Below are positions 1 to 7,641 of a stretch of DNA of 27,611 nucleotides, one piece after another (the stretch's first letter is position 1; the number at the start of each line of letters is the position of its first letter). The notes below the pieces were generated by a model. It saw nothing but the letters and a program-made list of their open reading frames with translations. It had not been told where the DNA came from and searched no databases. The DNA lies in NCBI GenBank assembly GCA_002337385.1, contig DDFY01000033.1:1-27611 (forward strand). Reading direction: 5' to 3'. A program made the position numbers and the translations under genes. The DNA is from Erythrobacter sp. UBA1916. Its GTDB lineage: Bacteria > Pseudomonadota > Alphaproteobacteria > Sphingomonadales > Sphingomonadaceae.

Positions 1-726
1 GTCACAGGCAGCGGCGGCGACTGGATCGTCAAGCTGCCCTCTGCGAGACATCCGGACGTGCCCGAGGCTGAATTCGCAGCGATGAAACTGGCGGCAAAGA
101 TCGGGATCGACGTACCTGAAATCGACCTTTTGTCCCTCGATCAGATCGATGGCATACCCGAAGGTATCACCCGTTACGGAGAGTCCGCTTTTGCCATCCG
201 GCGCTTTGACCGGGGGGAAGAAGGACCAGTGCACACCGAAGACTTCGCCCAAGTGTTCGGTGTCTTTGCAGACGATAAATACGAGAATGCGAGCTACCGC
301 CAGATCCTCAATGTGCTGGCGATCGAGACCGATGAGCAAAGCGTGGTCGAATTCGTCCGCCGGCTCACCTACTCGGTGCTGATCGGTAATGGCGACATGC
401 ACCTCAAGAACTGGTCGTTGATTTATCCGGACCGGCGCAACGCGCTGCTGGCACCTGCCTATGACTTGCTTTCGACGCTCGCCTATATCCCAGGCGACGA
501 TGCTGCGCTCAAATTTGATGGCTCGCGCGAGTGGGCGTCCTACACCTATGATGTACTCGAGGCGATCGCCGACAAGGCAAGGCTGCCTGCAAGGCTGATC
601 ACCGCGACAGCGAAGGATGTCGTTGCACGGTTCGATGACGCCTGGAGCAGCGAAAGCGGACACCTGCCCTTCCCCGACGATGTGCGAAGCGCGATTGAGA
701 GGCATCGCAAGACTCTTGCGATCTGA
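1..726 (+). CDS. hipA: HipA-family Ser/Thr kinase toxin, 5'-truncated by the window edge
   Basis: The reading frame is open from base 1 and ends at TGA 724-726, giving 241 codons of what is normally a protein of about 400-440 residues; the start lies outside the window. The visible part is the kinase domain. Near its start is a Trp-Ile-Val-Lys-Leu-Pro segment typical of the HipA ATP-binding strand, followed by a PEAEFAAMKLA helix and an IRRFDR motif. The catalytic loop reads NGDMHLKNWSL and the metal-binding segment reads LAPAYDLLST, both hallmark HipA motifs. HipA kinases of type II toxin-antitoxin pairs phosphorylate aminoacyl-tRNA synthetases and are neutralised by a HipB-type DNA-binding antitoxin. 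No antitoxin is visible here; it would lie upstream, outside the window. The gene is convergent with the relaxase gene. All catalytic motifs look intact, so activity is plausible. Confidence 0.85.
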   Translation, partial: VTGSGGDWIVKLPSARHPDVPEAEFAAMKLAAKIGIDVPEIDLLSLDQIDGIPEGITRYGESAFAIRRFDRGEEGPVHTEDFAQVFGVFADDKYENASYRQILNVLAIETDEQSVVEFVRRLTYSVLIGNGDMHLKNWSLIYPDRRNALLAPAYDLLSTLAYIPGDDAALKFDGSREWASYTYDVLEAIADKARLPARLITATAKDVVARFDDAWSSESGHLPFPDDVRSAIERHRKTLAI

Positions 727-820
727 GAGTAGTTCCGAAATCCGGCCGTTCGCGCGCGGGCACGACCCTAAAGTACTGCCGGACCCAACGCGTCTGAAAT
801 TTGCTGCGCAAGGCGGCCTT

Positions 821-3733
821 TCAAATCCCGAAATCCAGTGTCTTGCTCTTGCTTCGGGCGATTTCCTTTTCGGCCTTGTTGGCCTCTTCCGGTTTCAGCT
901 GATCAAGTTCGCCGTTTTTCTTTTCTGTCGGGGCCACCTGTGCGGTGACCTCGAGGGCCGAGGCCTTCTCTCCTTTGTTGCGTGCCACGGCTGCTCCGAG
1001 CCTGTCCGAACTATCGACGACCAGTGTCAGGTGATCGCGCAGCCTCGTGATCGTCACCAGGAACGTCTTCTGGTTCGACAGGTTGCGCTCGCGGCTGTCC
1101 ATGACGGCTATGCCGCGATCGGATGTCAGACCCTGCGCCATGTGGGCGTTGAGCGCATAGGCAAGATCGATCCGCTTCAGCATCGGATCGTCCTTTTTGA
1201 GCTCGACCTGGTCTCCCTTGGAAGTTTCGAAAGTGACCTTCCCGCCGACAACGGCAACCACCCTGGCCTGGTCGGCATTGAACAGGCCGCGGCGATGATC
1301 GTTGCGGGTCCATCGGATCCGGTCGCCTTCATGGATCTCGAGCTTCCTCGGCTCATGCAAAGTCAGATTCTGGTCGCCCTTCCCTGCCCTGATCCGTGCC
1401 GGGTCGAACCGGAACCGCTTGCCGCGCTTGTCCGCAACTTCGACCTGCCTGCCCTTCCGGTCCTGTCCCAGGACACGATACTCGCCCGCTGACAGTCCCA
1501 GGGCCTGTTGCTTTCTCGAGACCTCGAGCACCCGGCCAGGCTGGTAGGCTGACAGATGTCGCAGTTCTTCGCGGGTCGTGTTGACGCGATCCAGCACTCC
1601 AAGCTCGGCCTTGCCCGGTCCGATCTCGCCATTGGCGAGAAGTCCCTGCTGGACGGCAGCATTGACCGCAGAGCGGATGGCGCGGCCCGAAGCGTAGATC
1701 GAGGTGCGCGAGCGGGTGTCCTTGTCGAGCGCCAACCAGGTGTTAGCCGCGACCAGCGCGCCATCGCCCCTGGCCTCGAGTGTGTGCGGCTGCAGGTGAC
1801 GCAGCGCCGTGCGCACATCGCCCGCCTGCGCTGCCGCCTGCGCCTCGCGAACGACAGGGTCGCGCGCGCGCAGGTTGGTCGCCATTTCAGCGCGCGCCAT
1901 GCCTGTCCGCTGCAGGAGCGCGAAGGGTTTGCCCGCATCGACTGCGCCGAGCTGCTTGCGGTCCCCCATCAGGACCAGGCGGTGAACGTCAGCCAGATTG
2001 GCGAGACGGACGAGCTTTTCCTTGTCCTCGTTTGAGACCATCGATGCTTCGTCGAGCACCAGCACATGGTCTTTCAGTGCCACCTTTGCCTCCGCGCGAA
2101 GCGCCGCGTTGCCGGGATCGTCGAGCAGCTTTTTCCAGCCACCAAGAAAGCGGGCCAGCGTCTGCGAGCCGATACCGGTGTCGCGTTCGAGCATCTGGAC
2201 GAGAGTGTTTTGGATTGCGAGGCCAATGACCGAGTGGCCCTCGTCGCGCAGCACCTCAGCGACTGGCTTCAGAACACTGCTCTTGCCGGCACCGGCAATT
2301 CCCTGGACCGCGATCGTTCGATCCTCGGACGTCAGGATCAGCTTCGCCGCCCCGAGCTGACCCTCGTTGAGACGGAACCCCTGCCCTGTCATTGCAGCGG
2401 CCTGGACACGATCAGTCGCGCTTTCCGGCTCAACTGCAGATGAGCTCGCACCCTTGCCGGCGGCAACCTCGGACACGATCCGCTGCTCGGTCAGCACCTC
2501 GTCACGCGAGGCGAGCCAGTCCTTGTGCTCTCCCATCCCTGCTATGAGATCGCCAGAGCGCACCAAGGCGCGGGTCCGTTTCTCGATATCAGCAATCGTC
2601 GCTGGCAACCCGAAATCGAGCGCAGCCTTGTAGAGCGCGGTGCGCTCGAAGGCAGCCTCGCGCTGCGAAAGATGACGCACCGCCGAAGCGACGGCCTGTG
2701 CCGCTGCGATCGTTTCACGGTCCTGTCTGAGGACCGACTTGGGCACAAGCGGATCAGCCGGATCGCCCCTGACATGCGCGACGAAGCGTCCCAGCCATGC
2801 GCGCCCGCGCTCGACAAGCGAGCCGAACCTGCCAGTTTCGATCGACTGTTTCAGTGAGCGGGTCTGCGCCCGCTCGACCAAGGGCGCGAGGTCCAGCCCG
2901 ATCGATTTCGCGGTGTCGCTCCATTGCATGCCGAGGGCCTCGCGGTCCTCGATCCCGTCCTTGCTCGCGCGCGTATCGAGCGCGGCAATGCGGCCCGCTT
3001 CAAGACCAGAACCGCGCCGTGCATCGAGCACTTCCTGGCGGCGGCTCGAGAACGCCATGACCTGTTCGCGGGTGATACCGCGCGCTTCGAAATTGCCGTG
3101 CTTGAGGGTCGGTCCCGGCTCATAGCCAAGCTTCTCGACCGCGACGCGAAAGCGCGCCATTGCGATAGAATTGAGCGTGGTGTTGAGCTGCCAGAGCCGA
3201 TCATTCTTGAGCGTTCGCCACTTGCCGTCCTTGCCTTGCGTGACATTGGCGATGACCGCATGGAAATGGAGGTTCGGCTCCTGGTTACGGTTGGTGTCGT
3301 GCTGGAACAGGCCGATCGCGAGGTTCCCGGTGGCCTGTGTGACGGTTTTGCCTTTCTCGACCATCCGGGTCTCGGCCGCATTCTTCTCAGCCCAGTGCAG
3401 CGCTTCGACGACGGCTTCGCGGTAGGCGGCAATGATCCGCTCATCCTTCCCGACGAGCGCCAGCAGCGACCAGCTCTTGGGAACGGAGAAAGTGAGGTCT
3501 GTACCCGGGCGGTGTGCCTGCCCGGGATTGCCGACGCTGCTGCCGTCGGGCAGCTCGCCTCTCAGCAACGCGTCGAACGTTTGGGCCTCGACCTTGCCAT
3601 TGAGACCAAGGCGCTTTGCACCCTCGCCCACCCACTGCCCCGAACGGTCGGCATCGGCGCTCGCGTAGTAATTGTCCGAGGCGAAGTAGCTCGCCGCGGC
3701 CGAAGGCGAGCGGACATTGGCGACGGAAAGCAT
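821..3733 (-). CDS. traA: MobF-family conjugative relaxase/helicase (TraA/TrwC/TraI type)
   Basis: This 970-residue protein should nick oriT, stay covalently bound to the 5' end and unwind the transferred strand. Candidate catalytic tyrosines are Y16, Y22 and Y23 in the N-terminal TrwC domain. The HRPGTDLTFSVPKS motif starts at residue 74. The metal-binding histidine triad is H145, H156 and H158 (HDTNRN...LHFH). A RecD-like helicase domain follows, with Walker A GIAGAGKSS near residue 478 and Walker B VLDEASM near 559; a late helicase segment (YALNAHMAQGLTSDRG) lies near the C-terminus. The last 60 residues are Lys/Glu-rich and probably disordered. It is the last gene of an operon with the coupling protein 48 bp upstream. 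The ATG at 3733 fits because relaxases of this family start with a short MLSVANV-like leader. No strong Shine-Dalgarno is seen. Confidence 0.95.
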   Translation of the reverse strand: MLSVANVRSPSAAASYFASDNYYASADADRSGQWVGEGAKRLGLNGKVEAQTFDALLRGELPDGSSVGNPGQAHRPGTDLTFSVPKSWSLLALVGKDERIIAAYREAVVEALHWAEKNAAETRMVEKGKTVTQATGNLAIGLFQHDTNRNQEPNLHFHAVIANVTQGKDGKWRTLKNDRLWQLNTTLNSIAMARFRVAVEKLGYEPGPTLKHGNFEARGITREQVMAFSSRRQEVLDARRGSGLEAGRIAALDTRASKDGIEDREALGMQWSDTAKSIGLDLAPLVERAQTRSLKQSIETGRFGSLVERGRAWLGRFVAHVRGDPADPLVPKSVLRQDRETIAAAQAVASAVRHLSQREAAFERTALYKAALDFGLPATIADIEKRTRALVRSGDLIAGMGEHKDWLASRDEVLTEQRIVSEVAAGKGASSSAVEPESATDRVQAAAMTGQGFRLNEGQLGAAKLILTSEDRTIAVQGIAGAGKSSVLKPVAEVLRDEGHSVIGLAIQNTLVQMLERDTGIGSQTLARFLGGWKKLLDDPGNAALRAEAKVALKDHVLVLDEASMVSNEDKEKLVRLANLADVHRLVLMGDRKQLGAVDAGKPFALLQRTGMARAEMATNLRARDPVVREAQAAAQAGDVRTALRHLQPHTLEARGDGALVAANTWLALDKDTRSRTSIYASGRAIRSAVNAAVQQGLLANGEIGPGKAELGVLDRVNTTREELRHLSAYQPGRVLEVSRKQQALGLSAGEYRVLGQDRKGRQVEVADKRGKRFRFDPARIRAGKGDQNLTLHEPRKLEIHEGDRIRWTRNDHRRGLFNADQARVVAVVGGKVTFETSKGDQVELKKDDPMLKRIDLAYALNAHMAQGLTSDRGIAVMDSRERNLSNQKTFLVTITRLRDHLTLVVDSSDRLGAAVARNKGEKASALEVTAQVAPTEKKNGELDQLKPEEANKAEKEIARSKSKTLDFGI

Positions 3734-3781
3734 GTGCTGGGATCACTTTCTCTTGGCCCTCGTCCCCTCCCCTGTTGGGCG

Positions 3782-6121
3782 TCACATGTCCGGATCAAAG
3801 TCCCCGTAATCGTGACCATGGTCCTGCCCCTGATCGGCATCGCGACTCTGCTTCGCTGCACCGCCAAGCAGCGACTTCTGCTGCTCTTCCTGGAGCCTCT
3901 GGTCAGCCTTGCCGCGCGCATCCTGCGCCCGCTGATGCGATGCGGGATCGGGAATGTCAGACCTCGCTGAAGGTGCATCCCGTTGCTCCTTGCCGCGTTG
4001 CTCCTCGGCTTTCGAAGACAGAGGAAGGTCGGATTGAGCCGGCCGCTGAGGGTCTGATGTCCCCCTTTCCTCTTGCGCATTCGGATCGCGACGCTTCCTT
4101 GTCTGGTCCGGTCGAGCCTGATCGCCCTTGTTGCTGCGACGGGTCCGGCGCAGTTCCTTTTTGTCTTCCTGGTCGGCTTTCTTTTCAGCGCTGTCGGAGC
4201 GATCGTGCGCGACCCTCAACCGTCGAGGATCACCATCATTGTCGCCTGTTTCAGAGGCTGCTCCGGCACCGCCACCTGCTCCTTCTTTGTCATCACCGTG
4301 GCGGGCCTGTGGTGGTAGCTTAGGCATATCCCGGGGAATGAAGCCTTCGGCCACCCGAGGCCAGTTGCGCGGTTCGAGGACCACGGGTGCCGCCGGAAAT
4401 CCTTCGGGAAACTTGATGAAACCATGTAGGTTCTTGAGCTTCATCAGCTCGTCGGGAAGCAGCAGTGGGACGACCTGGCGCCGGGGCGTCAGGCTGACCG
4501 CATCGCGCGCATTGTTGTAGCCGTAGCTGTATCCTTCCTCCATCTCGCGAACCTCGCGGTGGCCGATAATATCGGAACACCAGGTGGCGGTCTCGCGGTC
4601 TGCTGTGCCGAGGATCAGCTTGGTTCGGGCAAGCGAGGACAGGGTCATGGCCATGTTCTCGCCGTAGACATCCTTGAGCTTGGCAAAGGCATGGATCCCG
4701 GTGACGATCGCGCCCCCGAAATTGCGCGCGGTCTGGAGGCCCTTCTCGAGCGAAGGCAGGCGATGCAGCGCGCCAAGTTCGTCGATCAGGAACCAGAGCC
4801 TGATGTCCCGCGAGCGCTGGCCCGCCATCAGCGTAATGATCGCGGTGTCGAGCCACAGGGTGAGCAGCTGCGAGAGCACGCTCATGTCGATGTAGCGCGC
4901 GGACAGAAACAGGATAGAGCGCGGTTCACCTGCCCCGTTGACCCACTCGCGGACCGAAAAGGGCGTCCCGTCTTCGGGCAGCATCTGGAGCGCCTTGGCG
5001 TTGACATTGAACACTGCACGCACCGATTCCGCCATGCGCGCCGCGCTCGGCGTGCTGATGGGACCGGCCATGGTATCTTCGACGAGACGGTGCAGATCGG
5101 AGAGATCGGCGTTCATGAGTTCGTGGGCGAGCGCGGCGTTGGTGCCCCGCCCTGCTTCGGCGAGCTTGAGACAGGTCTCGACGAACAGCGTGCGCGCGGC
5201 GAGCACCCAGAACTGTTCGGCGCCGCCCCCATCGTGCGGGACGAGGGACTCCGCTGCGGCATGGAATTCGGCACGCGTGGAGCAATCGTTGAACACGCTC
5301 CAGGCGGGGCAACGCGCGTCGAGCGGGTTGAGAATGATGTCGCGTTTGGGATCGTAGAAGGTTTCGACAAAGGCCCCAGTAAGATCGAAAATGACCGCAC
5401 GTTCGCCCCGTTCACGGATCTCCCTGGTAAGCTCGGTTAGGACGACGGTCTTGCCTGTCCCGGTTGTGCCAACAAGCATCGCGTGACTCTGCTCAAGCCG
5501 CCAGGGCCAGCTGACCCCGGCCAGATGCGCGGGAGAATAGAAGCCCGCATCCCGCAGCGAAGCCGACCCGGCCAGACGCCAGCGCCAGCCCAACGCATCG
5601 CCATACTCGCGGGCACGGGCATCGCGGTTGTGTGCAGCGATCTCGCGGCTAAGGTCGCGCAAGGTAGCAAGCTCCGCCCCGCGTACATGCTTCTTTTGTT
5701 TGGACTTCTCGCCGAAGCGTTCGGCAACCCACCAGAAGAGCGCGAAGAGCGGCGCAAGAATGAACCCTGCAAGCCACAAGGCGCTGATGACCGCGCTCTG
5801 GAAAAGCGCGACCGCTTCGCGCATCGGCGGGTAATCGGTCACCACGGAAATGGGAAATGCGACGAGGCTCCCATCGGCCAGCTTGAGGTTCACAAGCTTG
5901 TCTGGATCGAACTCCATGAAGGCATAGCCAGAGGCAAAGGCATGCATCCACAGGAGGTAGACATGGTACTCGTCTAGCGCCCCGCTTACGTCCCAATAGA
6001 CGAGGCCGAGAACGACCAGGAGGGTCACGATCAGGGGCCCCTTGAGGCCTGCGGCAAACATGAAGCCGAAATGCCCGAGGAGCTGGCTGCCACGGGTGAA
6101 GTTGACGAGATTATGCTTCAT
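3782..6121 (-). CDS. traD: Type IV coupling protein, TraD/VirD4 family
   Basis: This membrane ATPase should dock the relaxosome onto the type IV secretion channel and pump the DNA. I chose the ATG at 6119-6121: it follows GGGAGG by five bases and gives 779 residues starting MKHNLVNFTRG. A second ATG sits directly before it, and the longer open frame to 6235 runs through the upstream gene. Hydrophobic segments occur near residues 15-45 and 110-135. Walker A GTTGTGKT is near residue 217 and Walker B FLIDELGAL near 443. The last 160 residues are highly charged, low-complexity and probably disordered, ending in an acidic tip (GDFDPDM). In F-type TraD the extreme C-terminus contacts a relaxosome accessory protein; a similar role here is inference. 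The start overlaps the end of the 109-aa gene, so the two are probably translationally coupled. No mating-pair-formation genes are in the window. Confidence 0.93.
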   Translation of the reverse strand: MKHNLVNFTRGSQLLGHFGFMFAAGLKGPLIVTLLVVLGLVYWDVSGALDEYHVYLLWMHAFASGYAFMEFDPDKLVNLKLADGSLVAFPISVVTDYPPMREAVALFQSAVISALWLAGFILAPLFALFWWVAERFGEKSKQKKHVRGAELATLRDLSREIAAHNRDARAREYGDALGWRWRLAGSASLRDAGFYSPAHLAGVSWPWRLEQSHAMLVGTTGTGKTVVLTELTREIRERGERAVIFDLTGAFVETFYDPKRDIILNPLDARCPAWSVFNDCSTRAEFHAAAESLVPHDGGGAEQFWVLAARTLFVETCLKLAEAGRGTNAALAHELMNADLSDLHRLVEDTMAGPISTPSAARMAESVRAVFNVNAKALQMLPEDGTPFSVREWVNGAGEPRSILFLSARYIDMSVLSQLLTLWLDTAIITLMAGQRSRDIRLWFLIDELGALHRLPSLEKGLQTARNFGGAIVTGIHAFAKLKDVYGENMAMTLSSLARTKLILGTADRETATWCSDIIGHREVREMEEGYSYGYNNARDAVSLTPRRQVVPLLLPDELMKLKNLHGFIKFPEGFPAAPVVLEPRNWPRVAEGFIPRDMPKLPPQARHGDDKEGAGGGAGAASETGDNDGDPRRLRVAHDRSDSAEKKADQEDKKELRRTRRSNKGDQARPDQTRKRRDPNAQEERGTSDPQRPAQSDLPLSSKAEEQRGKEQRDAPSARSDIPDPASHQRAQDARGKADQRLQEEQQKSLLGGAAKQSRDADQGQDHGHDYGDFDPDM

Positions 6122-6440
6122 CATCGCCTCCCATGGGTCGGGGTGCAACGATACCGAGGCGCTCCAGCCGGCGCTGGTAGGCTGCGACCGTTCTGTCGCG
6201 CAGTGTGCTGTCGGGATGATGCGTAAGCAGCGCATCCAATGCGACCGTGATGAAGATGTTCTGGCGCACCGGATCGGTCGCCGGCGTCCTCAGATCAGCT
6301 TCGGTCGCGCGCTGCCAGGCATCGAAGATGCAATCGCAAACAACGATACTCGCGCTGACCCTGCGCTCGTCGGCTTGTTTCCTGATCCATTCGGCGATCA
6401 GGGGCGTGACATAGGTCACGAACCGGTGGTGTCTTTGCAT
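6111..6440 (-). CDS. Small protein of the transfer operon, possible relaxosome accessory factor
   Basis: This 109-residue protein is the first gene of the minus-strand traD-traA operon, and its TAA (6111-6113) lies inside the start of traD. The upstream bases include AAGGAACTTGGA, a weak but acceptable ribosome-binding site. I do not recognise a family by name. Residues 9-35 (VTPLIAEWIRKQADERRVSASIVVCDCI) have the strand-helix-turn-helix rhythm of a ribbon-helix-helix DNA-binding domain such as TraY or MobC-type accessory proteins. The second half is helical and ends in an acidic tail (GGDDEA). Its place next to traD and at the edge of the candidate oriT supports an accessory role in DNA processing, but this is inference from position and a weak pattern. 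Confidence 0.75.
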   Translation of the reverse strand: MQRHHRFVTYVTPLIAEWIRKQADERRVSASIVVCDCIFDAWQRATEADLRTPATDPVRQNIFITVALDALLTHHPDSTLRDRTVAAYQRRLERLGIVAPRPMGGDDEA

Positions 6441-7136
6441 TTTTCCAAGTTCCTTGTGTTCAAAGAACCTGGCTCACCCTTCGAAAGGCAAGTGCCACTC
6501 TAGGCCGCAGCATGGGGTGTAGGAAAACGGAAAATTCACATCAGCTTTTCAGCAGATTAAACGGATCTGTGCCGACTCGGCACGGACGAGAAAGCAAGTG
6601 GACCGCATCCGGCACAGAAGATGGTATCAGCGCATTTTCGTGAATTCGTGAAGCAATTCCGCGCCTTCCATTGCAGCACCCGCTGCGTACGGTGTGCCTG
6701 TCAAGTTCCCAATTGCGCGGACGTCTCCGGTAGCTCGCGAGTTCCACTCAATAGATTGAATTTACGTTCTTATTTTCGGAGCGAGAGCAATTGGGCGTTG
6801 CCGGGACAACGCGAGATTCCGGCCCAAGAATGCTCTGGGCTACAAACTGGCCTTACATCGGCGGAAATCGTGATTGGCTGAATGCGTAAGGTCGATCTCT
6901 ACAACCCTCTCGAAACCAATCACAAAGCACACCGGATTGGTGTCGTGGCATCGGCTGTCTGACGCCTGCGTCCCAAGCCTATCAGGGTACGAACGTTCAT
7001 ACTTTGGTGTTGTGGCGGAGACCAGATAGCATTCGCGAGACGCGGAGATGTCGGATGCCATATGCCTTCGTACCTGTCCTTTTTCACCGAGGTCAGGTTC
7101 GGCAAATTGGTCAACATTTGCGCTCCTGCGAACATG
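6441..7136. other. Non-coding region with several inverted repeats; candidate oriT
   Basis: No convincing gene lies in these 700 bases between the transfer operon and the 73-codon gene. Base composition is lower in GC than the neighbouring genes. Inverted repeats visible by eye: 6566-6586 (GTGCCGA/TCGGCAC core, one mismatch further out), 6795-6812 (GCGTTG/CAACGC, six-base loop), and 6915-6941 (ACCAATC/GATTGGT) overlapping ACACC/GGTGT at 6929-6943. The sequence GGTGTCGTGGC at 6939-6949 resembles the nic neighbourhood of F (GGTGTGGTGC), whose relaxase belongs to the same MobF superfamily. The 17-bp direct repeat (6682-6698) also lies here. Position next to traD and traA and density of repeats favour oriT; the exact nic site cannot be fixed from sequence alone. 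Confidence 0.4.
6682..6720 (+). repeat. Direct repeat, left copy (candidate att site or transfer-linked site)
   Basis: The first 17 bases (GCTGCGTACGGTGTGCC) are identical to 25737-25753. Beyond a six-base divergent stretch the two copies share GTTCCC, then ATTG, then CGG in the same register, 31 of 39 positions in all. Flanking sequences are unrelated. The other copy abuts the recombinase operon, so these are candidate attL/attR core sites of a 19-kb element. Because each copy also lies about 400-450 bp to the left of a 73-codon gene terminator, a site belonging to a duplicated leading-region module is possible. Confidence 0.6.
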
Positions 7137-7170
7137 AAAAAAGGGCAGGAACCGTTACCGGCCCCTGCCC
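7137..7170 (-). terminator. Rho-independent terminator of the 73-codon gene, copy 1
   Basis: Read on the minus strand, GGGCAGG pairs with CCTGCCC around a loop region containing a nested CCG/CGG pair, followed by six T's (A's at 7137-7142). It begins 12 bases after the stop codon of the 73-codon gene and is conserved at 26133-26164. Confidence 0.9.
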
Positions 7171-7181
7171 TGCTCAAGCGG

Positions 7182-7403
7182 TCAGAACTCGTCTGACATC
7201 GCCCCGTGGATTGTGTGCACTACGCGCACTGCAAGGTGCGCCGGAAGCGCGTTGTAGTCGCCCTCATCCAAGGCAAAATATCCAAGGCGCTTGTCCGCGA
7301 CAATGTGCTGATCGAAGAAGCTGTGCAGCGCCCGACGCTCTGCCACAGCCAGCGCGGCAAAGTAGCGTTCCGAGTTAAAATTGTGCTGAGCAATTGAAGC
7401 CAT
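7182..7403 (-). CDS. Uncharacterised 73-aa plasmid protein, copy 1
   Basis: I do not recognise this family. The ATG at 7401-7403 follows AGGAGG by five bases, a strong ribosome-binding site shared with the second copy. Residues 14-73 form a conserved core (about 83% identical to the product of 26177-26398), including ALAVAERRA, HSFFDQH, LGYFALDEGDYNALPAHLA and RVVHT.HGAM.DE. The first 13 residues are not conserved. The protein is soluble, acidic in the centre and mostly helical, with no transmembrane segment and no cysteines. It forms a single-gene unit between a structured leader and a terminator, in the presumed leading region of conjugation. Early expression in a recipient, for instance as an anti-defence or regulatory protein, is a guess from position only. 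Confidence 0.88.
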   Translation of the reverse strand: MASIAQHNFNSERYFAALAVAERRALHSFFDQHIVADKRLGYFALDEGDYNALPAHLAVRVVHTIHGAMSDEF

Positions 7404-7418
7404 TGTATCCTCCTGATG

Positions 7419-7436
7419 TCTGCCGTTGACGGCAGG
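7419..7436 (-). promoter_or_regulatory. Leader hairpin upstream of the 73-codon gene, copy 1
   Basis: CTGCCG (7420-7425) pairs with CGGCAG (7430-7435) around TTGA, just upstream of the AGGAGG of the 73-codon gene. The second copy has CTGTCG/CGACAG at the same place, a C-G to T-A double change that keeps the stem. Ribosome access control or transcript protection are possible roles. Confidence 0.6.
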
Positions 7437-7445
7437 AGCAGGACG

Positions 7446-7596
7446 GATGGGCGTGCGGCCGGCGGGTCAGGAATCGCCCTAGAGGGCGACCGCGAAGCGG
7501 CGGTAGGGGTAACGATTTTGTCGGACCGTAGCGCAGCGAAGGGGAGGCAAAATGGTGGGACCCTGCCGTCCTTGACGCGCCGGTTGCACGGCCATC
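7446..7596 (+). other. Structured four-way-junction element, copy 1 (ssDNA promoter or ncRNA candidate)
   Basis: The plus strand folds into a closing stem (7446-7473 with 7569-7596; 28-base arms with a few mismatches), hairpin A (TCGCCC 7474-7479, loop TAGA, GGGCGA 7484-7489), hairpin B (CCGC-GAA-GCGG 7490-7500) and helix C (CGGTAGGG 7501-7508 with CCCTGCCG 7561-7568). The helices abut with no unpaired junction base. The arm enclosed by helix C holds two strongly conserved stretches containing ATTTTG (7515-7520) and CAAAAT (7548-7553), which can pair. Compared with 26443-26592, pairs G7453-C7589, C7456-G7586 and A7505-T7564 become A-T, G-C and G-C. Wobbles G7457-T7585 and G7458-T7584 are G-C in copy 2. 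These wobbles pair only on the plus strand. The element lies directly upstream of the minus-strand 73-codon gene. I know no named family that it matches. Confidence 0.8.
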
Positions 7597-7641
7597 AGAA
7601 TGGGAGAACGTGAGCCAGGCCCCCTCCCCTCCGGTCCCAAG

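Noticed and set aside
617..1492. Long plus-strand open frame opposite the relaxase gene
   Set aside because: It is a shadow of the high-GC relaxase reading frame; the opposite strand has all MobF motifs and this product has no protein-like pattern.
2924..3970. 348-codon plus-strand frame across the relaxase start and traD end
   Set aside because: It overlaps two well-supported genes on the other strand and has no family features.
4559..5440. 293-codon plus-strand frame inside traD
   Set aside because: Antisense shadow of the coupling protein, whose Walker motifs lie on the other strand.
6122..6235. N-terminal extension of traD
   Set aside because: It runs through the 109-aa gene, has no ribosome-binding site at 6235, and the ATG at 6121 has GGGAGG at proper spacing.
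7572..7602. Plus-strand sigma-70 promoter with TTGACG in the closing stem
   Set aside because: TTGACG is followed at 17 bp by TCAGAA or TCACCC, poor -10 boxes, and the copies do not conserve one.
7441..7620. CRISPR array or simple palindromic (REP/BIME) repeat
   Set aside because: There are only two copies in the window, 19 kb apart, each complex and without spacers; the fold is a branched junction, not a single palindrome.
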